Shown here in pieces: positions 1 to 7,922 of a stretch of DNA of 64,000 nucleotides. The first letter of the stretch is position 1. Each line of letters starts with the position of its first letter. Below the pieces are notes generated by a model. It was given only the letters and a program-made list of their open reading frames with translations. It ran no database searches and was not told the origin of the DNA. Position numbers and translations under genes: made by a program. Origin of the DNA: CBDEGU01 sp965238045 (lineage in GTDB: Bacteria; Acidobacteriota; Terriglobia; Bryobacterales; UBA6623); the NCBI GenBank assembly GCA_965238045.1, contig CBDEGU010000012.1:1178001-1242000 (forward strand), given 5' to 3'.

Positions 1-322
1 AAGTGAAGTAGCCGACCCCGGCGCCGAGATCGACTACCGTCGCTCCCTTGGAGATGTTCAGCGCTTCCACGACGCGGCCGGGCTGCTCCTCGGCCTCTCG
101 CTCCGGCCGGGTCAGCCAGTCGGCTTGAGCGACGGGCGTGACGGGCGGGATCTGACGCTTCTTGATCACCTTGCCGATGCGCAGCGGCCGGCGCTCCCGG
201 CCATCGGCGATCCAGCCGTCCCCTCGCGCATCGCCCAGGAATCCCGGCGCGCCTCCACAGCCCGCCAGCAGCGCCGCCAGAACCGCCAGCGCTGATCTGC
301 CGGCATCGCTCGGTCGTGTCAT
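1..322 (-). CDS. SAM-dependent methyltransferase, lipoprotein-like N-terminus (partial)
   Basis: Only the first 107 codons lie in the window; the gene runs off the left edge. Translation from the ATG at 322 gives a short basic start, a hydrophobic stretch ending in LLAGC (a plausible lipobox, Cys about residue 22), then a linker. The segment RPEREAEEQP follows and then the SAM-binding motif I, VVDLGAGVGYF, at about residues 96-106. That motif marks a class I Rossmann methyltransferase. The signal suggests a protein exported and tethered to a membrane, which is odd for a SAM enzyme but is seen in Acidobacteriota annotation. It lies 11 bases downstream of the lyase gene stop on the same strand, so probably shares its transcript. 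The substrate cannot be inferred. Confidence 0.75.
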   Translation of the reverse strand, partial: MTRPSDAGRSALAVLAALLAGCGGAPGFLGDARGDGWIADGRERRPLRIGKVIKKRQIPPVTPVAQADWLTRPEREAEEQPGRVVEALNISKGATVVDLGAGVGYFT

Positions 323-333
323 ACCCGCGACTG

Positions 334-1254
334 CTAATCGTCGAGCGTCTTGACGGCGAGCAGACCCACGCGCCGCATCAGAGCTTCGAGTTCCTCGCGG
401 TCCCATTCGCTGAGCTCGATCAGGGGCAGCCGTACCCTGCCTCCCGGCAAGCCGGCCAACCTCATTCCCGCCTTGATCATGGAACATTTGTAGCCCGGGT
501 GACGGTTTCGGATTTGATAAAGAGGAACGACGATTTCATCGAGAAGCTGCCGGACGTGCTCGAAATTGCCCTGAGCCGCCAGCTCCGCGATGCCGATCGT
601 AACCTGGGGTATGAAACAGGCCAGCCCGGAGGTGAAGGTGTGCACTCCGTGATTCCAGTAGGTTGGCACGAAGGGCTCAGCCATCCCGTTGACCCAATAG
701 AAACGGTCTCCAAACTTACCCCGCACGTTGAGATAGTGCGACATGTTGCCGTTCTCGTCCTTCACCATGCAAATGTTTTCGCATCCGGCCACTTTCTCAA
801 GCAGCGACAGGCTCAATACGCCGCTCCACTTGGTCTGATACAGAAACACGGGCACTTCGGCGGCCCCGGCCACGCGGCGGTAGTAGTCGGCTAACCCCAC
901 TTCATTGAGGTCGGGCGAATAGGGGGCCATGACGATCACGGCGTCCGCGCCGGCCTTGCGGGCCAGCCGGGCTTGCGCCTGCGCGGTATGCAGTGTCTGG
1001 CCGACCCCAAAGATGAGCCCTTTTTTGTCGCCTACCATCTCACCGGCGATCGCGGCGAGTTTTTCGTATTCATCAAGTCTGAGCGATTGCATCTCGCCAT
1101 TGCTGCCACAGAAAGCCAGCGCCGCGAGCTTGGTCTTGAGCATGAACTCGACGTTCGTCCGGAATGCACGAGAGTCAAATTCGTCACGATCAGAGAAGGG
1201 CGAAACGGGGAATCCGATCACGCCAGGGAAGCGCTCAAGCAAAGGATTTTCCAT
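334..1254 (-). CDS. Dihydrodipicolinate synthase / sugar-acid dehydratase family lyase
   Basis: A 306-residue (beta/alpha)8 class I aldolase-type protein. Family features are visible: GSNGE at residues 50-54 where the phosphate or carboxylate loop (usually GTTGE) lies, the proton-relay Tyr139 in FLYQ, and the Schiff-base Lys165 in MVKDENG. The Lys-Asp-x-x-Gly pattern resembles 5-dehydro-4-deoxyglucarate dehydratases and related sugar-acid lyases more than true DapA. A role in sugar-acid catabolism is therefore more likely than lysine synthesis, but this is inference. I chose the ATG at 1254 over an upstream in-frame TTG at 1272 because the family starts close to the LLERFPGVIGFPVSPF segment. 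It is followed at 11 bases by the methyltransferase. Confidence 0.85.
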   Translation of the reverse strand: MENPLLERFPGVIGFPVSPFSDRDEFDSRAFRTNVEFMLKTKLAALAFCGSNGEMQSLRLDEYEKLAAIAGEMVGDKKGLIFGVGQTLHTAQAQARLARKAGADAVIVMAPYSPDLNEVGLADYYRRVAGAAEVPVFLYQTKWSGVLSLSLLEKVAGCENICMVKDENGNMSHYLNVRGKFGDRFYWVNGMAEPFVPTYWNHGVHTFTSGLACFIPQVTIGIAELAAQGNFEHVRQLLDEIVVPLYQIRNRHPGYKCSMIKAGMRLAGLPGGRVRLPLIELSEWDREELEALMRRVGLLAVKTLDD

Positions 1255-1389
1255 ACTCTTGGATCTTCTCAAAACCGTGCCGCGCCGTCAATGCCCGGGG
1301 CGGCTCGGGGCGCGGCGGATGGCGGAATCGTGGGGCGGAGGGGCTCCCGCCCGAGGGCGGCAAGGGAGGCACGCTCAGGCAAAAGCCGT

Positions 1390-1671
1390 TCAGAAAAACC
1401 GTTTCATGCGGTTCTTGACATTCTTGGCGAGCTTTTCGACCCGCTCGGCCTTGCGGATGCTCCGCAGATCGACGACATGCTCCTGGTTCTTCTCGAGCTC
1501 TTGCTCGAGTTCTTGCACCAGCCGGATGATTTCGGCGACATCCTTGACGGACTGCTCGTAATCGGCCTTGAGGATGGCCTGTTCCCGCTGCTGGCGGTTC
1601 TCAATGCTGGTCTCGCGCTGCGGCGGCATGGGAAGCAGCAATAGCAGAAGAGCCAGTGACCATGGCGTCAT
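1390..1671 (-). CDS. Small secreted coiled-coil protein, function unknown
   Basis: A 93-residue protein with a hydrophobic N-terminus (MTPWSLALLLLLLPM) that reads as a signal peptide or single anchor. The rest is charged, Glu/Gln/Lys-rich and strongly helical (about residues 25-90), likely coiled coil. There is no Cys and no enzyme motif. It lies on the same strand as the cytochrome c biogenesis genes upstream and the lyase downstream, 71 bases after the CcmD-like gene. I do not recognise a named family. It could be a periplasmic helical spacer protein. The open frame, signal-like start and strand agreement support a real gene. Confidence 0.6.
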   Translation of the reverse strand: MTPWSLALLLLLLPMPPQRETSIENRQQREQAILKADYEQSVKDVAEIIRLVQELEQELEKNQEHVVDLRSIRKAERVEKLAKNVKNRMKRFF

Positions 1672-1742
1672 GACGGTTGCCCTCTTGTCTCGATCATGCG
1701 AACGGCGTTCGCTTCACAGCGGGGCGGGCGTCCACCGCGAAA

Positions 1743-1907
1743 TCAGGAATCGCGGGCCCCTTTTTCGTATTCACTGAGCAGAGACTTCAGATTCTCAAGC
1801 TGCTCGCGAAGTCTCGTCTCCCGCCGCGACAGGCTCACGACATAGAGGATGTGGATGATCCAGGCGGCGCCGAACGCGTACCAAAGCCACTTCAGATTTT
1901 CTTCCAT
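1743..1907 (-). CDS. CcmD-like small membrane protein
   Basis: A 54-residue protein with one membrane helix at about residues 8-26 (WLWYAFGAAWIIHILYVV) followed by a charged helical tail with SRRETRLREQLENL. This matches the layout of CcmD, the small subunit that links CcmC and the CcmE haem chaperone in system I cytochrome c maturation. It lies 32 bases downstream of the ccmC-like gene on the same strand, the expected context. CcmD proteins are poorly conserved, so the call rests on size, topology and neighbour. The start is the ATG at 1907; the longer open frame upstream is out of keeping with the family. Confidence 0.65.
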   Translation of the reverse strand: MEENLKWLWYAFGAAWIIHILYVVSLSRRETRLREQLENLKSLLSEYEKGARDS

Positions 1908-1939
1908 GATTTCCCCTTCGCCGGCGGCATCCCTCTGCT

Positions 1940-2638
1940 CTATAGCGCGTGCACCATCTGGCGCATGCCCTCGACTTCCCTCTGAAGGCGGGCCAGTTTT
2001 CGGCGGAGCTGAACGATGAACAGCATCAGCACGACCATCGTCAGAGAGGCAAAGCCCAGCAACATCGCCATTTGCGAGTCGAGTCCTCCGCCGAAGACCA
2101 CCGGACCCGGATGCTGGGTTCGCCACCAGCGATTCGCGAGGTAGACGATCGGGATGTCGACCATGCCCAGGATCGAGACAACCGCGCAGGCAACCGCGCG
2201 CTGCGATGGCTCCCGAATCGACTGCCGCAAGATCAGATAGCCGCCATAGATCACCGCCAGCATGAAGGCCGACGTGCCCCGCGGGTCCCAGGCCCACCAG
2301 ATGCCCCAAACCGGCTTGGCCCAGAACACGCCCGTGACCAAGTTCACGACGCAGAACACCAGGCCCGTTTCGTTGCAGGCGACCGAGAGGTCGTCATGGC
2401 GGGGATCGCGCCCGGTGAGGTGCAAAATCGCGGCTACTCCGCCGATCAGAAACGCCACCCACGAGGCCATGGCCGATGGCACGTGAAAATAGAAGATGCG
2501 CTGCACCACGCCCATGGTGCTTTCATTGGGCACCCAGTTAAAGATCAGATAGAGCGTCGTCAGCATCAAGCCCCCGCTGGCGATCGCTGGCAAGAGCGCA
2601 AGAGCCTGATGTCGTGAACTGGCGGCTTTGTCCTTCAT
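1940..2638 (-). CDS. ccmC: Haem exporter / cytochrome c biogenesis protein CcmC (CcsA family)
   Basis: A 232-residue integral membrane protein with about six helices and the tryptophan-rich haem-handling loop WGIWWAWDPR near residues 110-119, the signature of the CcmC/CcmF/CcsA family. Flanking conserved His residues (FYFHVPSAMASW near residue 50, and WWRTQHPGPVV further on) are the usual haem ligands. The size is that of CcmC (about 230-250) rather than CcmF. CcmC loads haem onto CcmE in the periplasm. The CcmD-like gene follows directly, and a monohaem cytochrome gene lies upstream on the same strand, a possible client. Other ccm genes are not in the window. Confidence 0.88.
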   Translation of the reverse strand: MKDKAASSRHQALALLPAIASGGLMLTTLYLIFNWVPNESTMGVVQRIFYFHVPSAMASWVAFLIGGVAAILHLTGRDPRHDDLSVACNETGLVFCVVNLVTGVFWAKPVWGIWWAWDPRGTSAFMLAVIYGGYLILRQSIREPSQRAVACAVVSILGMVDIPIVYLANRWWRTQHPGPVVFGGGLDSQMAMLLGFASLTMVVLMLFIVQLRRKLARLQREVEGMRQMVHAL

Positions 2639-2749
2639 CGGGGGGGCCTCTTCGCTAATCAGCCTAACAGTGTAGCAACAGCGGATAGAGAGGCTGGCCG
2701 GCGCGCGGCACGGAGTGAGAGAGGAGTGCTTTTCTCGCTCCCGGCCGGC

Positions 2750-3178
2750 TCAGTGATACATCACCGGAGCCGGCACCACCTCGTAACGCTCTTGCAGGAA
2801 CGCCACAATATCGACGAGCTGACTCACAGTCATGCCCGGCGGCGGGTCCGGCATGCGGGACGCACCATCGGCCACAACCTGCTCTCTCGGAAAGCCGGTG
2901 ATGCGATGCGACGGATGAATGATCGAGGTGACCAAGTATCCGTCGGTCCGTATCTCATGCACTCGGCCGCCCAGAACCACCGGGACCGGCGGATCCACCG
3001 TCGGCGCCGGCAGATTCTCACCAAACACCCTGTGACAGGCAACGCACTTCAAGGCAACGAAGGCTGGCCGGCACGCGGCCGGGGGACCACCGGGGCAAAA
3101 CCACGGCGAGCGGCCTCGCGCCGATCCGATATCGCTAGAAGGCGTTTTCCATGAGGTTTTCCGTGACGACATAGGCAA
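2750..3178 (-). CDS. Monohaem c-type cytochrome, start uncertain
   Basis: The C-terminal two thirds are clearly a class I cytochrome c: one CVACH haem-binding motif, then a Pro-rich segment, SRMPDPPPGM supplying a likely Met ligand, and a closing helix (SQLVDIVAFLQERY). The N-terminus is the problem. The open frame can begin at a TTG at 3178, but the residues ahead of CVACH do not form a signal peptide, which any cytochrome c needs. Other frames in this stretch do contain hydrophobic runs. Either the true start has been lost by a frameshift near 3060-3130 or the gene is decaying. It overlaps the end of the HAAS gene upstream by 44 bases if the TTG is used. Confidence 0.6.
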   Translation of the reverse strand: MPMSSRKTSWKTPSSDIGSARGRSPWFCPGGPPAACRPAFVALKCVACHRVFGENLPAPTVDPPVPVVLGGRVHEIRTDGYLVTSIIHPSHRITGFPREQVVADGASRMPDPPPGMTVSQLVDIVAFLQERYEVVPAPVMYH

Positions 3179-3779
3179 ACATCGTCATGATCAGCAGCCC
3201 CGACGCCACGAGCACGATAGCGGCGCATCGCTCGGGTTCGACCGTGACCGAACCCACGAAGCGACCCTCGCTCAAGCGAAGCTCCAGCCGAGACATCGAC
3301 AGCAAGCTCAACGTCACCGCAAGAGCCGTGCCTCCGACGAATATCAGGGGAGCGATGCTTCGAAGCAAGCTTGCGTACGCGGCCGGAGCCAAATCAAGTA
3401 TAACGAACGGCTCGAGGGGAGTCGCGATCCCTAGATGGTATTTCAAAACCGACAGCGTGACAAAGAACAGCGCCGGCAGCATCGCCATTGCGCCCATCAG
3501 AGTCATCGCCCAACCCGCCCGTCGAAAGTCCCATTGCATATTCCCGTCTCCTTGTTCCAGACATTCGGCGGTCCATCGCCGGGCAACTGTTTCCGCCGAT
3601 CCAAACCGCTCGATCGCCCGCCGTTGCGACTCCTCATCGCCAAGGCCTCCGCAACTCAGAGTCTCGGCCGTTTCATAGAGATGGTCCTTCGCTTCGGCGA
3701 CGATGCGCTCGCTTGACCGCTCCCGGGGAGGCAGCGCCGCTCTCAGTTCGTTCAAGAACAACCAAATTCGATCCGACAT
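3135..3779 (-). CDS. HAAS (permease prefix) domain membrane protein
   Basis: A 214-residue protein. Residues 1-75 form the helical HAAS or permease-prefix type domain, with the pattern of helices ending in ESQRRAIERFGSAETVARRW. Then come about four membrane segments (roughly 85-110, 120-150, 150-170 and 190-210). This domain is typically encoded next to PadR regulators and is thought to sense or transmit membrane signals. Here the padR gene lies 6 bases upstream on the same strand, which fits the pair. Unlike many acidobacterial members it lacks the MacB-type permease body. The function is inferred only from family and context. Confidence 0.75.
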   Translation of the reverse strand: MSDRIWLFLNELRAALPPRERSSERIVAEAKDHLYETAETLSCGGLGDEESQRRAIERFGSAETVARRWTAECLEQGDGNMQWDFRRAGWAMTLMGAMAMLPALFFVTLSVLKYHLGIATPLEPFVILDLAPAAYASLLRSIAPLIFVGGTALAVTLSLLSMSRLELRLSEGRFVGSVTVEPERCAAIVLVASGLLIMTMFAYVVTENLMENAF

Positions 3780-3785
3780 CGCTGA

Positions 3786-4106
3786 CTAGGCCGGCTCCAG
3801 CGCCGCGCTGAGCGCCTTCGCAAACTCCGTCCATTGCCGCCTGTGAGCGGCCAGGGATCGTCTTCCTGCCCTCGTGAGATGGTAGACACGGCGCCGCCGG
3901 CCGGCATGCGTGATCCATCGGTCGGCAAGCAGACCCGACTTCGCCAGCCGATGCAACGCCGGATAGACCGAGCCCTCGGGCAAATCAATCTTTCCGCCAC
4001 TTCGAAGCCGTAAGGCCTGGATGATGAGATAGCCGTGAGCCGGCTCCGGCTCGACCGCGGCCAAGATCAGATAGTCCAGGTGCCCTTTTAGGATCTGACC
4101 ATTCAT
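3786..4106 (-). CDS. PadR family transcriptional regulator
   Basis: A 106-residue winged-helix protein with the PadR layout: LKGHLDYLILAAV helix 1, AHGYLIIQAL helix 2, and the strongly conserved wing region LPEGSVYPALHRLAKSGLL at about residues 42-60. A short C-terminal dimer helix follows. PadR proteins repress neighbouring transporter or membrane genes and usually their own operon. It heads a minus-strand pair with the HAAS gene 6 bases downstream. The A+T-rich stretch just upstream of its ATG is a natural operator site. The inducer is unknown. Confidence 0.88.
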   Translation of the reverse strand: MNGQILKGHLDYLILAAVEPEPAHGYLIIQALRLRSGGKIDLPEGSVYPALHRLAKSGLLADRWITHAGRRRRVYHLTRAGRRSLAAHRRQWTEFAKALSAALEPA

Positions 4107-4108
4107 AC

Positions 4109-4130
4109 ATAGTTATCCTAGGTATACTTG
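4109..4130 (-). promoter_or_regulatory. Candidate PadR operator
   Basis: Immediately upstream of padR lies a short A+T-rich block in G+C-rich surroundings, with an imperfect dyad GTTATCCTAGGTATAC at 4112-4127 centred on CCTAGG. Its position next to the start and partial symmetry suit autoregulation by PadR. The half-sites match at only five of eight positions. Confidence 0.3.
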
Positions 4131-4210
4131 CCGATCGTTGTCAACCGATGCCGCCGCGCCGCGGGACCGGTAACAGGCGGGTTGGGCCGTCCCGCACCCG
4201 GCGGCGAGCG

Positions 4211-4256
4211 GGCCTGTCGCGTGCTTCGGTCGTCAAGATGGTGAGACATGCGGGCT
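4211..4256 (-). repeat. Dispersed TTCTCACCACGTG-type repeat, copy 1 (one arm)
   Basis: On the minus strand the sequence reads CCCGCATGTCTCACCATCTT and continues into GACGACCGAAGCACGCG. It matches the minus-strand right arm of the copy at 6766-6939, including the inner GCACGCG block. It sits 10 bases beyond the stop codon of the TonB receptor gene. Only one arm of the element is present. Confidence 0.6.
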
Positions 4257-4265
4257 CACTTGGCT

Positions 4266-6986
4266 TCAGAACCCAAAGCTCAGTCCCACGGTCCCCCAAA
4301 TGCCGGGCGAGCGAAAACCACCCTCGAAGTACCCGTTGTCAAGAAGGTTTTCGACCTTGCCGTGGACGCGAAGGTTGCGGCGGTCCGAAAGCGGCACTGT
4401 GTAGCTGACCACCAGGTCGGCCTTCACCGGCCCGGCGAAACAAAACGCCCGTGTCCCGGATGGAGTAAACATCGGCCAGGGGTAAGCCGAGGCCGCAAAG
4501 AAGTCGAAGGCAGCCTCGAGACGCCGCCCGAGGCGTTGCGTCAGCGTCATCGCAAAGCTGTGGTCCGAGACACCGAAGGCCTTGAAAAAATCTCCCGCCG
4601 CCACCTGCGAGATCTTCTCGTCCGAGTTCGTATACGTATAGGAAGCGCTCAGGTCCGTTCCTGGCGCCGGCGATGCCGCGACGCTAAATTCCGCGCCGCG
4701 CGCCAGCCCGCTCCCGGTATTACGATACCCGCCGAAGCGCCCAAACGGGTCGGTCGCCGGATCGATGCCCCCGCTGAAATCAAAGATCACGATCTCCTGT
4801 AGCCGAGTGTAGAAATAGGTGGCGCTCAAGCGAACGCGATGATCCCCCACCCACTGATCGATGCCCGTATCGAAGGCCACTGTCCGCTCGGGACGCAAGC
4901 GCGGATCGCCAAACGGCGAAAACGAGCCGAAGAAGAACGACGAGCCGAAGCGCTGAAACAGCGACGGCGCCTTGTAGGCGTTGCCGCTGTGAGCGCGCAG
5001 TTTCGTGCCTGTCTGGGAGAAGTGATAAGAGACCGCCGCGTCCCCGGTGTAGGCCGCCGGAGGAGACGCCAGAGGCACGGCCGCGTAGGGCGAATCGCCG
5101 CCCTGAAACTCCGGCCGCGAGAGCCGGAACGCCTGCGCCCGCGCGGAAAGCGAGAGCTGCAATTTCCCCCCGAACCAGCGGCTCTGACCCTGCGTGTAGA
5201 CGCTGTGACTCCGCTGGCTGATTTTCTGCCGCACGTTCACACGCTGCCGGGCATCGGGATTTTCGTCACTCGAAGGCGAGTCATAGGCTTCCCGCTCGAA
5301 CTCATACCCCAGCGAGAGCAAGTGCCCGCGGCCAAGCTCCCAGTCTCCGCGCGCCCGCAGCGTGTCGATGCGCGAATCAAACGAACTGGCATTATTGAAG
5401 GCCGGCTCGAAACGGCTGCCGGCCGGGCCGTCGCGAAAGCCGCGGTTCGTATCGAGCCCGTGATAGCCGAGCCGCAGCGAACCGCGGGCTCCGAGCTGCT
5501 GCGTGAAGCGGAGCAGGCCGGAGAAAAACGACGAGGAGCGGCGGTTGTCCGGGTCGTTTGGGTCGGCCATGAATGTCGCGCGCCCGATGGCAAACGGCTG
5601 GCCGGCCTCAAAGAGCCGCTGCTCGCCGGCCGGCAGCGCCTCGGCTTGGACGACGCCCGCCGCCGGCAAGTTCGCCGCGGCCGCGGCCGGCACAAACGAA
5701 CTGTCGTTCAATTGCAGGAACGAGTCCGACGCCAGCACGCGCACGCTGAGCGAAGTCCGCGGCGTGAAGGCATAGTGAGCGGAACCATGGGCGGTCGAAT
5801 TGCGGAACGCGTCGCTGCCGTCGACGCCGTCCCGAACATTCAAATGAGCCAGTCCCGAGCTGAAATGCAGCCGGTCATTGAGAACGCCCCCGCTAAAACG
5901 GGCCCTCCCGCGCATCATTCCAAGCCCCCCGCCCTCGGCAAGCAAGTCGCCATGAGGGCGGCCACTGCCCTGATCGGTCACGACATTGATCGCGCCGCCG
6001 GTCGCGCCTGTTCCATAGATCGACGAACCGGAACCGCGCAGCACCTCGACGCGGTCGGTGCTCACGGCCATCAAATCTCCCAGCATCCCACTCCCCGAGC
6101 CATCGGTCGCCGCGCCGTCGCGCAGGCGATAGCCGTCCACCAGAATGGCCGTATCTCCGGAACGCAGTCCACGAATCTGAATCGAGGTGTTTCCGCCCGG
6201 GCCCCTCTGTTGCCGCACACGTATTCCGGGCACCCCGCGCAAGGCCTCGGGAATCGAGAACTCTCCGTGCCGCTCCATCTGACTCCGGTGCACCGTGTCG
6301 AGCGCTTTCGAGACCTGATCGCTGCTGAGCGGTGTTGTGGTCGAAGTGACGATGACCTCCGTCCTGACTTGCGCCAGCGCGATGTCCACGTCCACTTCCG
6401 CATCCGCGTCGGCATGCCCGTCTGCCCGCACGCCGGCATACGCGGCGCGGTCCTGGGCGCTTGCAATGCGAAACGCGATCACCGACCCGGCGGCAAAGTC
6501 CGGGGCCACCGCTTCGAGCAGATATTCGCCCGCCAGCAGTCCGTCGATTCGGTAACGTCCCTCGGAGTCGCTCGTCGCCGTCCGGCGCAGACTCCCGTCC
6601 CGAGAATGAACGACCACCTCCGCGCCGGGCGCCGCCGCGCCAGAGGGATCCCTCACCACCCCGCTCACCGCCCCGGCGTTCTGCCCGAAGGCAACCGGCA
6701 CGACTCCTCCCAGCAGGCAGGCGGCTAGCACACAGACGCCGAAAATACGGGTTGCCAAACCCAGTCCGCCCTTCTGACCAGGTGGCGAGGCGAAGTGCGT
6801 GAGAGGCCCGTCAGTACGAGGCACGCGCCGCTTGACGAGCGCAGGCGCAGTTGACCCCGCGGTGAGCACGCCGAGCAAGCGCAAGGAAGCGATGGCGAGT
6901 CTACCGCGTGCCGCAGTCGTCAGGTGGTGAGAAATGCGGCCTAGCGCGGATGTCTCTCGCACCCGCCGAAAACTTCTTCTAAACAT
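4266..6986 (-). CDS. btuB: TonB-dependent outer membrane receptor, BtuB-type (cobalamin)
   Basis: A large TonB-dependent receptor: signal peptide (ATRIFGVCVLAACLLGG), a carboxypeptidase-like regulatory domain (GVVRDPSGAAAPGAEVVV), then the plug (IPEALRGVPGIRVRQQ, IQIRGLRSGDTAILVDGYR). A 22-strand-type barrel ends in the typical C-terminal Phe (GTVGLSFGF). A cobalamin riboswitch immediately upstream on the same strand points to vitamin B12 or another corrinoid as substrate. I chose the ATG at 6986, which has a GGAGAAGGGG Shine-Dalgarno at good spacing and gives 906 residues. About 75 residues then precede the signal peptide, and most are encoded by a repeat element (6766-6939). A TTG at 6758 directly before the signal sequence is the alternative start. 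Confidence 0.85.
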   Translation of the reverse strand: MFRRSFRRVRETSALGRISHHLTTAARGRLAIASLRLLGVLTAGSTAPALVKRRVPRTDGPLTHFASPPGQKGGLGLATRIFGVCVLAACLLGGVVPVAFGQNAGAVSGVVRDPSGAAAPGAEVVVHSRDGSLRRTATSDSEGRYRIDGLLAGEYLLEAVAPDFAAGSVIAFRIASAQDRAAYAGVRADGHADADAEVDVDIALAQVRTEVIVTSTTTPLSSDQVSKALDTVHRSQMERHGEFSIPEALRGVPGIRVRQQRGPGGNTSIQIRGLRSGDTAILVDGYRLRDGAATDGSGSGMLGDLMAVSTDRVEVLRGSGSSIYGTGATGGAINVVTDQGSGRPHGDLLAEGGGLGMMRGRARFSGGVLNDRLHFSSGLAHLNVRDGVDGSDAFRNSTAHGSAHYAFTPRTSLSVRVLASDSFLQLNDSSFVPAAAAANLPAAGVVQAEALPAGEQRLFEAGQPFAIGRATFMADPNDPDNRRSSSFFSGLLRFTQQLGARGSLRLGYHGLDTNRGFRDGPAGSRFEPAFNNASSFDSRIDTLRARGDWELGRGHLLSLGYEFEREAYDSPSSDENPDARQRVNVRQKISQRSHSVYTQGQSRWFGGKLQLSLSARAQAFRLSRPEFQGGDSPYAAVPLASPPAAYTGDAAVSYHFSQTGTKLRAHSGNAYKAPSLFQRFGSSFFFGSFSPFGDPRLRPERTVAFDTGIDQWVGDHRVRLSATYFYTRLQEIVIFDFSGGIDPATDPFGRFGGYRNTGSGLARGAEFSVAASPAPGTDLSASYTYTNSDEKISQVAAGDFFKAFGVSDHSFAMTLTQRLGRRLEAAFDFFAASAYPWPMFTPSGTRAFCFAGPVKADLVVSYTVPLSDRRNLRVHGKVENLLDNGYFEGGFRSPGIWGTVGLSFGF
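6766..6939 (-). repeat. Dispersed TTCTCACCACGTG-type repeat, copy 2 (full length, inverted ends)
   Basis: About 174 bp bounded by inverted arms. On the plus strand the left arm reads CCGCCCTTCTGACCAGGTGG and continues GCGAGGCGAAGTGCGTGAGAG; the right arm ends CAGGTGGTGAGAAATGCGG. The left arm matches the copies at 38449 and 63781, and the right arm matches those at 4211 and 62024. The element is open in frame with the receptor and lies between its ATG and signal peptide. MITE- or REP-like by structure; no transposase is encoded. Confidence 0.7.
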
Positions 6987-7084
6987 GAAAAATCCCCTTC
7001 TCCGCAAGGAAGACGAGGATCACGGGGACAAGTAAACTCGCAGCCGATCATTCCGTCTCCTCGCGGAAATCATCAATGAACGAC

Positions 7085-7275
7085 TCACAGGCAGGTCTCC
7101 TGGCTCGTGGGTCTCGAAGCCCGACTTCGGACTTCCCCGCGGCATCCAGCCTTCCCCGGCCTCACGAGACCGAGTGGCATGTAGGTGCCGCTTCCCACTT
7201 ACAGTGGCGGGACCGCGCCGGCATTTCACCGGACTTCCCTGTTATGCCCAACTAGGGGCACCTGCAAGTCAGAAT
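7085..7275 (-). promoter_or_regulatory. Cobalamin (B12) riboswitch
   Basis: On the minus strand this region shows the hallmarks of the B12 aptamer in order: GGTGAAATGCCGGCGCGGTC followed by CCGCCACTGT, the GGAAG core segments, and the nearly invariant B12 box AGCCAGGAGACCTGCC (plus coordinates 7090-7105) near its 3' end. It lies about 100 bases upstream of the TonB receptor start. B12 riboswitches lower expression of uptake and synthesis genes when adenosylcobalamin is abundant. No strong terminator hairpin with a U run is obvious between aptamer and gene, so control of ribosome access is more likely. Confidence 0.95.
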
Positions 7276-7459
7276 GCGCCGCCGCCTCTCACGAGGAAAG
7301 CCGGCGACCCCTCAAGCCTATAGCTCGCGCACCACCGGTGTCAATGACACCGCGACCGGGACACCGCGGCTGGGACCCGACCTCCTGCCACGGACGGCTG
7401 GCGTGCGCCGTGCCTGAGCGCTCTGCTGGTATGTTCCCGGTGCCTAGAATAGATGTGGT

Positions 7460-7822
7460 ATGCATCGTCTTGCCTTGGACCTTGTTGTCCTGGCCCATTT
7501 CGCTTTCATTCTGTTTGTCATCTTCGGAGCCCTCCTCGCCTGGAGGCGCCCCCGCCTGCGATGGCTTCACGTCACCGCGATGGTCTACGGCGTGCTGATC
7601 GAGATGTTTGACTGGTATTGCCCGCTGACCATCCTGGAACACAAATTGCGCGGACCTGGCGCCTTCTCCGGCGGAGATGGCTTCCTCACCTCTTTTCTTA
7701 CGAGATGGATCTATTGGGATGTCCCTCAGTCGCTACTGATCATTGGCTCGATTCTCGTTCTCGCAGGCAACCTTGCCCTCTACCTGTACCGCTCGCCGGG
7801 CGGCTCCCTCCACGGCGAATGA
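7460..7822 (+). CDS. DUF2784 family membrane protein
   Basis: A 120-residue protein with four predicted membrane helices. It has the DUF2784 hallmarks: AHFAFILFVIFGALLAWRR in helix 1, the conserved WYCPLTILE segment (about residues 51-60) and a late WDVPQSLLIIGSILVLAG. The function is unknown in the literature I know. It is divergently oriented from the riboswitch and receptor gene, so it needs its own promoter in the 7280-7459 interval. The next gene begins 100 bases downstream. The match to the family pattern is good. Confidence 0.85.
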   Translation: MHRLALDLVVLAHFAFILFVIFGALLAWRRPRLRWLHVTAMVYGVLIEMFDWYCPLTILEHKLRGPGAFSGGDGFLTSFLTRWIYWDVPQSLLIIGSILVLAGNLALYLYRSPGGSLHGE

Positions 7823-7922
7823 GCCTTGGCGCGCTTGCGGGCGCTCATGAATCCGGTCATAATGGGCGCCACATGCCTGCTCCCTTGCACTCGTCTACGA
7901 GCACGCACGCGCCGTTGGGCCC

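Noticed and set aside
334..894. Long plus-strand open frames antisense to the lyase gene
   Set aside because: They are shadows of the minus-strand gene, whose active-site motifs are clear.
4839..6728. A 629-codon plus-strand open frame opposite the TonB receptor
   Set aside because: The translation is Arg-rich with no domains; it results from the high GC of the true minus-strand gene.
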